Positions 40,237 to 49,975 of a stretch of 64,000 nt of DNA are shown here, one piece after another. Location: NCBI RefSeq assembly GCF_026898115.1, contig NZ_CP114036.1:4520001-4584000 (forward strand). The letters run 5' to 3'. The notes under the pieces were generated by a model, which saw only the letters and a program-made list of their open reading frames with translations, had not been told where the DNA came from and did not search any database. How positions within the stretch are numbered: the first letter of the stretch is position 1; each line of letters starts with the position of its first letter. Source of the DNA: Streptomyces sp. S465 (GTDB taxonomy: Bacteria; Actinomycetota; Actinomycetes; Streptomycetales; Streptomycetaceae). A program made the translations under genes and the position numbers.

Positions 40237-40877
40237 GGCTGCCTCCGCCGTCCGTGCTTACGGCATCCCATTGTCGTCCACCCCACCGACAGCCCGGCGC
40301 ACCCCTCGGCAACGACGCCCAGCCGGCCGTCAGCACACCACCGTCACCACGCGCCCTCAGCGGTACGGCCGTCGGCGGTACGGGCCGTGTCAGCGACCTG
40401 CCGTCGGCAGTACGGGCCGTCAGCCACCTACCGCAGCGCGCTGCCGCCAGCGGTACAGGCGCCGCCAGCGACCTACCGCTGGCACCGCCGGCAGCAGCAC
40501 AGGCCGTCGGCGGCACCCGCCGTCAGCAGCCCACAACCAGCGACACAAACCCGCAGTACAGGCCGTCGGCCACCTACTGCCAGCGCACCGCCGCCAGCGG
40601 TACAGGCTCGGCGGCAGCGACCTACCGCCGACACCACCGCCAGCAGCACAGGCCGTCGGCGACACCCGCCGTCAGCGACCCACAACCAGCGACACAAACC
40701 CGCAGGACGGGCCGTCGGCCACTTGCCGCCAGCGCACCGCCGCCAGCAGCACAAGCCATCGGCGACACCCGCCGTCAGCAGCCCACAACCAGCGACACAA
40801 ACCCGCAGTACAGGCCGTCAGCCACCTACCGCCAGCACGCCGCCACCAGCAGCACACAGGCTAGGCGGCAGCGCCAA
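40237..40877. repeat. 640-bp repeat array between tmk and holB
   Basis: No gene is supported. The segment CCACAACCAGCGACACAAAC, flanked by CCGCCGTCAG before and CCGCAG..GGCCGTC after, occurs at 40531, 40680 and 40783. Units such as CAGGCCGTCGGCCACCTACC and GCCAGCAGCACAGGCCGTCG recur many times between. Spacing between core copies is 149 and 103 bases, so units are of mixed length. This is not a CRISPR: spacers are themselves repetitive and repeats are uneven. Confidence 0.8.
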
Positions 40878-43800
40878 TCAGCGGTACCGGCCGTCCTCGT
40901 CGTCGCGCGGGCCGAGCAGCTCGTCGGCCAGCGACGGGAGGTCGTCCAGCGGGGTCTCCTCCGCCCACTCGGGGCGGCGGCGCCGACGACGCGGCGGTTC
41001 CGCCCCGCCCTGCGCCTGGCCTTGGCCGTACCCCTGACCCTGGCCGTACCCCTGGTCCTGGCCCTGACCGTAGTGCGGCATCTCGCGCGTGCGCTCGTTG
41101 TCCCCGCCGTATGTCTGTCCCTGTCCCTGCTCCTGGCCCTGGTCCGGGCGGAACAGCCACGGCGGGACCCGGTCCGCCGGGTCGGCGGACCGCTCGTCCC
41201 GTACGGGCGGCAGCACGGCCGTCTCGTCGGCCGCGTTCGTGGGCGGCTCGACGGGCGGCTTGGGGAGTACGGCCGTCTCCTCGGCGTCCGAGCCGTCCGA
41301 GCCGCCCCGGTGCTCCTCCGGGCGGTCCTGGGGCCGTACGGACGGCAGTACGGCGGTCTGGTCCGCCTCCGGGCCGTTCTGGGGAGGCACGGGCGGCAGC
41401 ACCGCGGTCTCGTCCGCGTCCGGCCCGACGGCGGGACGACCCGTCACCGGACCGCCCGCCTCGCGACCGCCGGAGGCGTTCTCGCCGCCGTGCCCCACCC
41501 GCGGGTCGAACCGCGGCGACTGGACCGTCTCCGTCGTGTCCGGGTCCTCGGCGGCGGGCCCCGCCGCGTCCCGGGCGCCGCCGGTGTCCTGGGCACCGCC
41601 GGTGTCCTGGGGCGGCGGGGCCGGGATCTCGGTCTCCACGGTCGGCGCGTCGGCTCCGGCGGCCCCGGATGACGCCGCTTCCGCCGCCAGCCGCGCCTGC
41701 TCGGCCCGCAGCAGCGCCTCCTCGGCCTTGCGCTGCTCCTCCTGGCGGCGCGCCTCGGCCTCGGCCCGCCGCAGCGCCTCCGCCTCCGCCTGGAGGCGGC
41801 GCCGCTCCTCCTCGGCGGCGCGGGCGCGGTCCTCGGCCTCGATGCGCTTGCGCTCCTCCTCGGCCCTGCGGCGCGCGTCCTCGGCCCGCTGACGGGCCGC
41901 CTCCGCCTGCCGCTCGGCCTCGCGCCGGCGGGCCTCCTCCTCTTCGCGGCGCTTGCGCTCCTCTTCCTCGGCGCGCGCCTTGGCGAGCGCCGCCTGGCGC
42001 TCGGCCTCCAGCCGCTCCTCCTCCGCCTTACGGGCGGCCTCTTCCTCGGCCCGGCGGCGGGCCTCCTCCTCGGCGGCCTTACGGGCCTCCTCCTGGGCCT
42101 TCACCTCCGCCTCGGACAGCGGCAGCATCCGGTCCAGACGGTGGCGCACCGCGGAGGTGACCGCCTCCGGCAGCTGTCCGGCGTCGACGACGAGGTAGCG
42201 GGCCGGGTCGGCGGCGGCCAGGGCCAGGAATCCGGCCCGTACCCGCTGGTGGAACTCGGCTGGCTCGGACTCGAGCCGGTCCGGGGCCTCGGTGAAGCGC
42301 TCGCGCGCGGTCTCCGGCGAGATGTCCAGCAGCACCGTCAGATGCGGCACCAGGCCGTTCGTCGCCCAGCGCGAGATACGGGCGATCTCGGTCGCGGCGA
42401 GGTCGCGCCCCGCGCCCTGGTAGGCGACGGACGAGTCGATGTAGCGGTCGGAGATGACGACCGCGCCGCGCTCCAGCGCCGGGCGGACCACGGAGTCGAC
42501 GTGCTCGGCGCGGTCCGCCGCGTACAGCAGCGCCTCGGCACGGTGGGAGATCCCGGCGGAGGAGACGTCGAGCAGGATCGAGCGGAGCCGCTTGCCGATC
42601 GCGGTCGCGCCCGGTTCACGGGTCACCACCACCTCGTGCCCCTTGGCCCTGATCCACTCGGCCAGCGCCTCCACCTGCGTGGACTTGCCCGCGCCATCGC
42701 CGCCCTCGACGGCGATGAAGAAGCCGGTGGCGGCCGGGGCCTCCGCCGCGCCCCCGCCGAGCAGCGCCTCGCGCAGGTCGCGGCGCAGCGGCACTCCCTG
42801 CCGGTCGTCGGTCCGGCCGAGGACCAGTGCGGCGACCGGCAGCAGCAGTGCGCCCACCAGCATCAGGGTGAAGGCCGCGCCGCCGTGGGCGAACACGAAA
42901 TCGCCGCTGCCGAGCCGGTGCGGTCCGATGACGGCGGCGAGCAGCGGCGCGACGACCGCGCCGAGCCCGACGCCGACGCGCACGACGGCCTGAAGATGCT
43001 CGGTCATCCGGGGCCGGCGGGCCTCCTCGGACTCCTGGTCCAGGAGGGCGTGGCCGGTGTTGGCGGCGATACCGGCCGACACACCCGCGACCAGGGCGAT
43101 CAGCACGACGGTCGTGGTGTCGTGCACCAGGCCCACCGTGAGCAGCGCGAGCCCGGTCAGCGCGACCGACAGCGCCAGCAGCCTGCGCCGGGAGAGCCCC
43201 GGGAGGACCTTCGGGGCCCAGCGGATGCCGAGGGCCGGACCGCCGGTGAGGACGAGGACGAGCAGGGCGAAGCCGACCGGCCCGCCGCCGAGGTCCATGG
43301 CCTGGAGCGGGGCGACGCCCACGGCCGCGGCGATCGCGCCCGCCACTCCGGCGCAGGCGAGCACCAGCAGCCCGACGGCGCCGGTGCGACCCTTGTCGGC
43401 ACCGGTGCCGGAGGCGGTGCGGGGCCGGCGCAGTCCCTCCAGGGGGGAGCGCGTGCGGCTGGTCTGCGCGCCGGGCAGTTCCAGGAAGACGAGGATCGAG
43501 ATCGACGCGGCGAAGAGCCCGGCGCCGACGTACGAGCCGAGGGCGACCTGGTGGTCGTGGAACCACTCCACGCCGGTGCCCAGCAGCCTGCCGACCAGGG
43601 TGACGACGAGCAGCCCGGCCGCGGCGATCGGCAGCGTCAGGAAGTTCGTACGGAGCGAGAGCCGGCGCAGCGCGTCGAGGTGATCGGGCAGCGGGCGCAC
43701 CGCGGCGCCCTCGGCGGGCGGCGCCGGGAGCAGCGAGGGGGCCGCGCCGTCCTTGGCGACGGTCCAGAAGCGCTCCGTGACGCCGACGACGAAGGTGGTG

Positions 43801-44246
43801 ATGAGCAGCCAGGCGACGGCGTCGGCGGGGGTCCAGTCGATCCACAGCGGCGCGACGAGGAGCAGCGCCAACCGCAGACCGTCCGCACCGACCATGGTCC
43901 AGCGGCGGTCCAGCGGACCGGTGGGGCCGATGAGCGCGGCGAGCGGCCCGAGGAGGACCGCGCCGAAGAGCACGGTCGCGAAGAGCCGTACGCCCAGCAC
44001 CACCGCGACGGCGAAGGCCGCGCCGCGATAGCCGCCGCCGAAGGAGCCGGCGGCCACGGACGCCTGAAGCGTCAGCACCACCAGCACCAGCACGGCGAGC
44101 GCGTCCCCGGCGCCGCCGACGAGCTGGGCGCTCCACAGCCGTCGCAGGGGCGGATAGCGCAGCAGGGCTCGTACGGCCCGCTCGCGGGAGTCCGCGGCAA
44201 GGGCGCCGGAAGTGGGTGTCACGTCCGTTGGCTGCTCTCGCGTCAT
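40878..44246 (-). CDS. tmk: dTMP kinase fused to an MFS-like membrane domain and a long charged tail
   Basis: 1122 residues. Residues about 30-500 form an MFS-like domain with about 11 membrane helices. A complete thymidylate kinase follows: FFIAVEGGDGAGKSTQ (P-loop, about residue 513), VVVTREPGATAIGKRLRSIL (DR/EPG motif), VISDRYIDSSVAYQGAGR and RDLAATEIARISRWA lid region. Next comes a Glu/Arg/Ala coiled coil of 170 residues, then a disordered tail with four ETAVLP or QTAVLP units and GYGQGQ repeats. The kinase makes dTDP. Large tmk genes of this shape are known in streptomycetes. The tail resembles Thr-phosphorylation, FHA-binding sites (inference). Confidence 0.93.
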   Translation of the reverse strand: MTREQPTDVTPTSGALAADSRERAVRALLRYPPLRRLWSAQLVGGAGDALAVLVLVVLTLQASVAAGSFGGGYRGAAFAVAVVLGVRLFATVLFGAVLLGPLAALIGPTGPLDRRWTMVGADGLRLALLLVAPLWIDWTPADAVAWLLITTFVVGVTERFWTVAKDGAAPSLLPAPPAEGAAVRPLPDHLDALRRLSLRTNFLTLPIAAAGLLVVTLVGRLLGTGVEWFHDHQVALGSYVGAGLFAASISILVFLELPGAQTSRTRSPLEGLRRPRTASGTGADKGRTGAVGLLVLACAGVAGAIAAAVGVAPLQAMDLGGGPVGFALLVLVLTGGPALGIRWAPKVLPGLSRRRLLALSVALTGLALLTVGLVHDTTTVVLIALVAGVSAGIAANTGHALLDQESEEARRPRMTEHLQAVVRVGVGLGAVVAPLLAAVIGPHRLGSGDFVFAHGGAAFTLMLVGALLLPVAALVLGRTDDRQGVPLRRDLREALLGGGAAEAPAATGFFIAVEGGDGAGKSTQVEALAEWIRAKGHEVVVTREPGATAIGKRLRSILLDVSSAGISHRAEALLYAADRAEHVDSVVRPALERGAVVISDRYIDSSVAYQGAGRDLAATEIARISRWATNGLVPHLTVLLDISPETARERFTEAPDRLESEPAEFHQRVRAGFLALAAADPARYLVVDAGQLPEAVTSAVRHRLDRMLPLSEAEVKAQEEARKAAEEEARRRAEEEAARKAEEERLEAERQAALAKARAEEEERKRREEEEARRREAERQAEAARQRAEDARRRAEEERKRIEAEDRARAAEEERRRLQAEAEALRRAEAEARRQEEQRKAEEALLRAEQARLAAEAASSGAAGADAPTVETEIPAPPPQDTGGAQDTGGARDAAGPAAEDPDTTETVQSPRFDPRVGHGGENASGGREAGGPVTGRPAVGPDADETAVLPPVPPQNGPEADQTAVLPSVRPQDRPEEHRGGSDGSDAEETAVLPKPPVEPPTNAADETAVLPPVRDERSADPADRVPPWLFRPDQGQEQGQGQTYGGDNERTREMPHYGQGQDQGYGQGQGYGQGQAQGGAEPPRRRRRRPEWAEETPLDDLPSLADELLGPRDDEDGRYR

Positions 44247-44530
44247 CCCGCCAGCCTATCCGGATGACATGAATCCACGGCCCCCCGGCCGAACAAACGG
44301 GCGGTGAGCCGTGGATGGCGCGGGCCTCACCCCGCCCCGGCCGCGCCGTCCTCCTCGGCGTCTCCGCCGCCTTCCGACTCGACGCCCGCCCGCCTTCCGG
44401 CTCGACGTCGGCCGCCTTCCTACTCGACGCCCGCCGCCTCCCGCTCGACGTCCGCCCGCCTTCCCGCCCGGCTTCGCCCGCCTTCCCGCCCGGCTTCGCC
44501 CGCCTTCCCGCTCGGCGTTTTGCCGCCTTC
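44247..44530. repeat. Repeats between topA and tmk
   Basis: About 150 bases (44370-44520) consist of CGCCCGCCTTCCCGCCCGGC-type units of roughly 22-24 bases, with variants carrying GCTCGACG or TACTCGACG. No gene is supported, and the tmk promoter should lie at the left end near 44250-44330. Confidence 0.7.
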
Positions 44531-47401
44531 CTACTCCGCGTTCGCCGACGACTTCTTGGCCGCCGTCGTCTTCTTGGCGGCGGTCTTCGCGGTCGTCTTC
44601 TTGGCGGCCGTCTTCGTGGCCGTCGTCTTCTTCGCCGCGGTCTTCTTGGCGGCGGTCTTCTTCGCCGCCGTCTTCTTGGCCGCGGTCTTCTTCGCCGCCG
44701 CCTTCTTGGCGGTCTTCTTCGCCGGTCCCTTGGCGCGCTTCTCGGCGAGCAGCTCATAGCCGCGCTCAGGCGTGATGGTCTCCACGTCGTCGTCGCGGCG
44801 CAGTGTGGCGTTGGTCTCGCCGTCCGTGACGTACGGGCCGAAGCGGCCGTCCTTCACCACCACGGGCCGCTCGCTGACCGGGTCGGTGCCCAGCTCCTTC
44901 AGCGGCGGCTTGGCCGCGGCCCGGCCACGCTGCTTGGGCTGGGCATAGATCGCCAGCGCCTGCTCGAGCGTGATGGTGAAGATCTGCTCCTCGCTCTCGA
45001 GCGACCGCGAGTCCGTGCCCTTCTTCAGGTACGGGCCGTAGCGGCCGTTCTGCGCGGTGATCTCGACGCCCTCGGGGTCGGTGCCGACCACGCGCGGCAG
45101 CGACATCAGCTTGAGCGCGTCCGCCAGGGTCACCGTGTCCAGGGTCATCGACTTGAGCAGGGACGCGGTGCGCGGCTTGATGGCGTTCTTACCGCTCTTC
45201 GGGGTGTCCTCGGGGAGCACCTCGGTGACGTACGGACCGTAGCGGCCGTCCTTGGCGACGATCATGCGGCCGGTCTCGGGATCGGCGCCCAGCTCGAACT
45301 CGCCGCTCGGCTTGGCGAGCAGTTCCTCCGCGTACTCCACGGTCAGCTCGTCCGGCGGCAGGTCGTCGGGGACGTCGGCACGGCGGCCGGTGCCGCCCTC
45401 GACCTCCGTGGGGCGCTCGACGTACGGGCCGTAGCGGCCGACACGCAGCACGATGCCGTCGCCCACGGGGAAGGACGAGATCTCCCGGGCGTCGATCGCG
45501 CCCAGGTCGGTGACCAGCTCCTTGAGGCCGCCGAGGTGGTCACCGTCGCCGTTCCCGGCCTCGGCGGCACCGCCCGGCGTGCCCTCGCCGAAGTAGAAGC
45601 GCTTGAGCCACGGCACGGCCTCGGCCTCGCCGCGCGCGATGCGGTCGAGGTCGTCCTCCATCTTGGCGGTGAAGTCGTAGTCGACCAGCCGGCCGAAGTG
45701 CTTCTCCAGCAGGTTGACCACGGCGAAGCTCAGGAAGGAGGGCACGAGCGCGGTGCCCTTCTTGAAGACATAACCGCGGTCGAGGATGGTGCCCAGAATC
45801 GTGGCATAGGTCGAGGGGCGGCCGATCTCGCGCTCTTCGAGCTCCTTGACCAGCGACGCCTCGGTGTAGCGGGCCGGGGGCTTGGTCGCGTGGCCGTCGG
45901 CGGTGATCTCCTCGGCGGTAAGCCGGTCGCCCTCGGCGACCTGCGGCAGCCGGCGCTCACGGTCGTCCAGCTCGGCGTTCGGGTCGTCGGCGCCCTCCAC
46001 ATATGCCTTCAGGAAGCCGTGGAAGGTGATCGTCTTACCGGAGGCGGAGAACTCGGCGTCCCGGCCGTCGCTCGCCTGTCCGCCGATCTTGACGGTGACC
46101 GAGTTGCCGATCGCGTCCTTCATCTGGGAGGCGACGGTCCGCTTCCAGATCAGCTCATAGAGCCGGAACTGGTCACCCGTGAGACCAGTCTCGGCCGGGG
46201 TGCGGAAACGGTCTCCCGAGGGGCGGATGGCCTCGTGCGCCTCCTGGGCGTTCTTGACCTTGCCCGCGTAGGTGCGCGGCTTGTCGGGCAGGTAGTCGGC
46301 GCCGTACAGCTGGGTGACCTGCGCACGGGCCGCCGTCACCGCCGTGTCCGACAGGACGGTGGAGTCCGTACGCATATAGGTGATGTAGCCGTTCTCGTAC
46401 AGCTTCTGCGCGACCTGCATGGTGGCCTTGGCACCGAAGCCCAGCTTGCGGCTGGCCTCCTGCTGAAGGGTCGTCGTGCGGAACGGCGCGTACGGCGAGC
46501 GGCGGTACGGCTTGGACTCGACCGAACGCACCGTGAAGGCGGTGTCGGCGAGGGCGGTGGCCAGGGAGCGGGCGCCCGCCTCGTCCAGGTGCAGGACGTC
46601 GCGCTGTCCATCCTTGAGCTGCCCGAGCGAGGTGAAATCGCGCCCCTGAGCGACCCGGAGTCCGTCGACGGCCGTAAGGCGGGCACCGAAGGTGCCGGGG
46701 TCGCTGACGTCTCCATTGAGGGTGGTGGCGGGTGACGGGTGGGAAAAAGTGCCGGTGAGGTCCCAGTACTCGGCGGACCGGAAGGCCCTGCGCTCACGCT
46801 CGCGCTCGACGACGAGACGGGTGGCGACCGACTGCACCCGGCCCGCGGAGAGGCCGCGCATGACCTTCTTCCACAGGACCGGCGACACCTCGTAGCCGTA
46901 GAGGCGGTCGAGGATGCGGCGGGTCTCCTGGGCGTCGACCAGGCGCTTGTTCAGCTCGCGCGGATTCGCCACGGCGGCCCGGATGGCGTCCTTGGTGATC
47001 TCGTGGAAAACCATGCGGCGGACCGGGACCTTGGGCTTGAGGACCTCCTGGAGGTGCCAGGCGATGGCCTCGCCCTCGCGGTCCTCATCGGTGGCCAGGA
47101 AGAGTTCGTCGGAGTCGGCGAGCAGCTCCTTGAGCTTCCTGACCTGGCTCTTCTTATCTGCGTTGACCACATAGACGGGCTGGAAGTCGTGCTCGACGTC
47201 CACACCGAGGCGCCGGACCTCACCGGTGTACTTGTCGGGAACCTCGGCCGCACCGTTCGGCAGGTCCCGGATGTGCCCGACGCTGGCCTCGACCACGTAT
47301 CCCGGGCCGAGGTAGCCCTTGATCGTCTTCGCCTTGGCAGGCGACTCGACGATGACGAGTCGGCGGCCGCCCTGTGCGGTCTCGCTGGTGGTCGGGGACA
47401 A
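44531..47401 (-). CDS. topA: DNA topoisomerase I (type IA)
   Basis: 956 residues from TTG 47401, with GGAGAGAAG before it. The Toprim domain opens the protein (RRLVIVESPAKAKTIKGYLG, with acidic triad in FLATDEDREGEAIAWHL). The active-site segment is NGYITYMRTDSTVLSD (Tyr342). There are no four-Cys zinc fingers; instead the C-terminus has several RYGPYV-type repeats (GRYGPYVERPTE, GRYGPYVTE, GRYGPYLKKGTDS, GRFGPYVTDG). The last 60 residues are a KKTAAKKTAAKK tail that binds DNA, a feature of streptomycete TopA linked to processivity. It relaxes negative supercoils. Confidence 0.97.
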   Translation of the reverse strand: MSPTTSETAQGGRRLVIVESPAKAKTIKGYLGPGYVVEASVGHIRDLPNGAAEVPDKYTGEVRRLGVDVEHDFQPVYVVNADKKSQVRKLKELLADSDELFLATDEDREGEAIAWHLQEVLKPKVPVRRMVFHEITKDAIRAAVANPRELNKRLVDAQETRRILDRLYGYEVSPVLWKKVMRGLSAGRVQSVATRLVVERERERRAFRSAEYWDLTGTFSHPSPATTLNGDVSDPGTFGARLTAVDGLRVAQGRDFTSLGQLKDGQRDVLHLDEAGARSLATALADTAFTVRSVESKPYRRSPYAPFRTTTLQQEASRKLGFGAKATMQVAQKLYENGYITYMRTDSTVLSDTAVTAARAQVTQLYGADYLPDKPRTYAGKVKNAQEAHEAIRPSGDRFRTPAETGLTGDQFRLYELIWKRTVASQMKDAIGNSVTVKIGGQASDGRDAEFSASGKTITFHGFLKAYVEGADDPNAELDDRERRLPQVAEGDRLTAEEITADGHATKPPARYTEASLVKELEEREIGRPSTYATILGTILDRGYVFKKGTALVPSFLSFAVVNLLEKHFGRLVDYDFTAKMEDDLDRIARGEAEAVPWLKRFYFGEGTPGGAAEAGNGDGDHLGGLKELVTDLGAIDAREISSFPVGDGIVLRVGRYGPYVERPTEVEGGTGRRADVPDDLPPDELTVEYAEELLAKPSGEFELGADPETGRMIVAKDGRYGPYVTEVLPEDTPKSGKNAIKPRTASLLKSMTLDTVTLADALKLMSLPRVVGTDPEGVEITAQNGRYGPYLKKGTDSRSLESEEQIFTITLEQALAIYAQPKQRGRAAAKPPLKELGTDPVSERPVVVKDGRFGPYVTDGETNATLRRDDDVETITPERGYELLAEKRAKGPAKKTAKKAAAKKTAAKKTAAKKTAAKKTAAKKTTATKTAAKKTTAKTAAKKTTAAKKSSANAE

Positions 47402-47612
47402 CTTGGCTCTTCTCTCCGGTCGACTCTCGGTGAACGGGCAGTGCCGCGCGGGTAACGCTTACACGGCCTCCCTCTACGGTGACGCTGCGGAGTGTGACGG
47501 TACATCCCGCCCCCGTGTCAAACGGAAAAAGCCCGCAACGCCACTCGAACGGTAACCCGACAACCGACCTGTCTGCCGCCCGGACCGGCACAAGGCAGTG
47601 CGGAAGGCCCTG

Positions 47613-47810
47613 TCAGGCGTAACCCAGGCACCAGATCCCGCCGCCGAGCGCGGCGGCGCCGAAGAGCAGGGAGAGCGTCGCGGAAGCGACGGGATTCACA
47701 CCGTGTACGACCGGCGCACGCAGCCTCAGGCGCGCCGCCGCCCACAGCAGCAGCGCGGCGCCGAACAGCACGAATGCCGTTCCGGCGAAGATCGCAGGTC
47801 CGCTCTCCAT
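47613..47810 (-). CDS. Small two-helix membrane protein (65 residues)
   Basis: MESGPAIFAGTAFVLFGAAL then LLWAAARLRLRAPVVHGVNP and VASATLSLLFGAAALGGGIW: two membrane helices separated by a basic loop, ending CLGYA. There is no signal peptide or recognisable domain. It stands upstream of topA on the same strand with a 211-base gap. No strong ribosome site precedes the ATG. Small proteins of this type are conserved next to topA in streptomycetes (recollection, not checked). Role unknown. Confidence 0.6.
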   Translation of the reverse strand: MESGPAIFAGTAFVLFGAALLLWAAARLRLRAPVVHGVNPVASATLSLLFGAAALGGGIWCLGYA

Positions 47811-48106
47811 GACGGGAGCGTGACACGCGTGGGAGGCGTGGGCGCGAACCCGGAGTGAACAGCGTGCGACGGCCCGTCCGGCCCCGCTGGTACGCCGCCC
47901 CTACGCCCGTCCGGGACGGCCCCCCGCGTATCCGCCGGGCCCGGCCCGTCCGTCCCCTCCCGCCCCGTCCTGGGCGGCTCTTCGCGCACCTCCGGCGGCA
48001 GCTTCCTGCCATATGGGGGCGCGGGGCGCGAGGATGTACCACCCGGCGCACGCCCCCACGCGCGCCCCCGGCGCGCTTCATGTTCTGGCACGCACGTTCT
48101 GGCGCG

Positions 48107-49687
48107 TTATATGCCGTTGTCGCCGCATATGCCGTCGTCGCCGACCGGCCGCAGAAATCCCTGCTCGACCAGGAGCCGGATGGACTGCGGTGTGCGGTCG
48201 CGCAGCACCACCGGGTCCTCCCCGAGCAGCTGGGCGATGGCGTCCAGGATCCGGCCCGCGCTCAGTGTGCCGTCGCACACACCCGCGAAACCCGCCCCGA
48301 CCGTGTCCACCTTCGTGGCGCGCCGCATCCCCCGGTACTGCCTGAGCACCACATGCTCCGGATCCTCGGCTCCGGGCGGGCCCACCTGCTCCTGGACGAC
48401 CTCGTCCGCCAGCTGGAAGCGGGCGGTCAGCAGCGCCGCGTCGTCATGCGTCCGCAGGAAGCCCTGCCGGTCGAAGTGGGCCATGACCTCGCTCCCCAGC
48501 GGCTGCTCGACCGGATGGGGCCACTCCTCCACGGTCACCGAGGGCCGGTCGGCGCCGGACTTGCGCAGGGTGATCCAGCCGAAACCGACGGCCTTGGTCC
48601 TCCGCGCCTCGAACTCGTCCAGCCAGGCGTCGTAGCGCGCCGCGTACGTCTCGGGGCCGGCCAGGTGCTCACCCGCGTCGCGCAGCCACAGCTCGGCGTA
48701 CTGGGTGATGTCCTGCACCTCGCGCTGCACGATCCAGGCGTCACAGCCGGCCGGGACCCAGGAGGCCAGCCGCTCGCGCCAGTCCTCCCCCTCGATGTGC
48801 TGCCAGTTGGCGAGCAGCTGGCACCAGCCACCGTCGGCCAAATGCCCGGCGGACCGCTGGACCAGGGTGCGGCACAGATCGTCCCCGGACATCCCGCCTT
48901 CCCGGTAGACCAGCTCGCTGCCCTCCGGCGCGCGCGGGGAGATCACAAAGGGCGGGTTGGAGACGATCAGGTCGTACGTCTCGTCCCGGACCGGCTCGAA
49001 CAGCGACCCCTCGCGCAGATCGGGCTCCGGCGCCCCGGACAGGGCGAGGGTCAACCGGGCGATGGCCAGGGCGCGGGGGTTGCGGTCCGTGGCGGTGACG
49101 TGGTTGGCGTGGCGGCCCGCGTGCAGCGCCTGGATACCGGAGCCGGTGCCCACGTCGAGGACCCGGTCCACGCGCGCGGGGACGGTGAGACCGGCGAGCG
49201 TGGTGGACGCCCCGCCCACCCCGAGGACGAGCCGGGAGCGGTCCGCACGCCCCCGCGCGCCGCCGGGGCCGCCGATCCCTCCCGCACCGCCGACCGCGCA
49301 ACCCAGGTCGGAGACGATCCACCAGTCCTGGCCCTCGGGACCGCCGTAAGGCCGCACATCGACGGTCGCGCGCACCTCGTCGCCGTCGCGCACCAGCCAG
49401 CCGTCCGCGAGGCAGTCCTCGACCGGCAGGGCCGCGGCCGCCCGCCCGTGGGCCACGGGGTGCTGGAGCAGAAACAGCCGCACCAAGATCTCCAGCGGGC
49501 TCTCGCCCCGGGTGGCGCGCCGCGCCGGGACGGTCTCCCCGCGCGCCAGGGCCGCATAGGCGGACGGACCGAGCTGATCGAGCAGACCATCGGCAGTGAA
49601 GGCGGCAGCCGACAGCGCCTCGCGAAGGCGGGCGGTGCGCTCGGGGTCGGCGGTGGGGAGGCGGAACGGGAGCTGGTGCGTACTCAC
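48107..49687 (-). CDS. Class I SAM-dependent methyltransferase (N6-adenine/N5-glutamine type)
   Basis: 526 residues from GTG 49687. An N-terminal 150-residue part with unknown fold is followed by the methyltransferase core: VLDVGTGSGIQALHAGRHAN (SAM motif I), VTATDRNPRALAIARLTLAL (motif II) and YDLIVSNPPFVISPRAPEGS (NPPF catalytic motif). NPPF/Y enzymes methylate the nitrogen of adenine, glutamine or guanine; the substrate here is probably RNA, or a protein as with HemK (inference). The C-terminal 200 residues continue without a named domain. The gene is single, between a membrane protein and a lipoprotein gene. Confidence 0.9.
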   Translation of the reverse strand: MSTHQLPFRLPTADPERTARLREALSAAAFTADGLLDQLGPSAYAALARGETVPARRATRGESPLEILVRLFLLQHPVAHGRAAAALPVEDCLADGWLVRDGDEVRATVDVRPYGGPEGQDWWIVSDLGCAVGGAGGIGGPGGARGRADRSRLVLGVGGASTTLAGLTVPARVDRVLDVGTGSGIQALHAGRHANHVTATDRNPRALAIARLTLALSGAPEPDLREGSLFEPVRDETYDLIVSNPPFVISPRAPEGSELVYREGGMSGDDLCRTLVQRSAGHLADGGWCQLLANWQHIEGEDWRERLASWVPAGCDAWIVQREVQDITQYAELWLRDAGEHLAGPETYAARYDAWLDEFEARRTKAVGFGWITLRKSGADRPSVTVEEWPHPVEQPLGSEVMAHFDRQGFLRTHDDAALLTARFQLADEVVQEQVGPPGAEDPEHVVLRQYRGMRRATKVDTVGAGFAGVCDGTLSAGRILDAIAQLLGEDPVVLRDRTPQSIRLLVEQGFLRPVGDDGICGDNGI

Positions 49688-49975
49688 GCCCCCATTGTCG
49701 GGGCAACCACCGACAGCGGGCGACGGCAGTCGGCATCGGGACGACATCGCCGGCGCCGCCCGGGGTGACGGGACGACAAGGGAGGCGTGCGACGGGGGCG
49801 TTGGCCCCTGGGAGCGGGCCCTGTGCGTGGCCCTTGTGAGTGGCCCGTGGGGAGCGGGATCCCGGGCGGGTCCGCCAGGACCGCGCGGAGCCGCCCAAGG
49901 ACCGCGCGGAGCCGCCCAGGACCGCGCAGTGCCCCTTAGGGCTCCGCCGTGTCCCTTAGGACTTCTGCGGGGCCC
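49688..49975. repeat. Repeat-rich spacer before the methyltransferase gene
   Basis: Between 49878 and 49980 units of about 21 bases repeat: AGGACCGCGCGGAGCCGCCC twice, then degenerate versions ending in CCCTTAGG(A/G)CT. The last unit covers the stop region of the lipoprotein gene on the minus strand. No gene is seen. Confidence 0.65.

Noticed and set aside
40490..40877. Possible CRISPR array
   Set aside because: Repeats have unequal spacing, spacers are themselves made of the same units and no cas gene is present.
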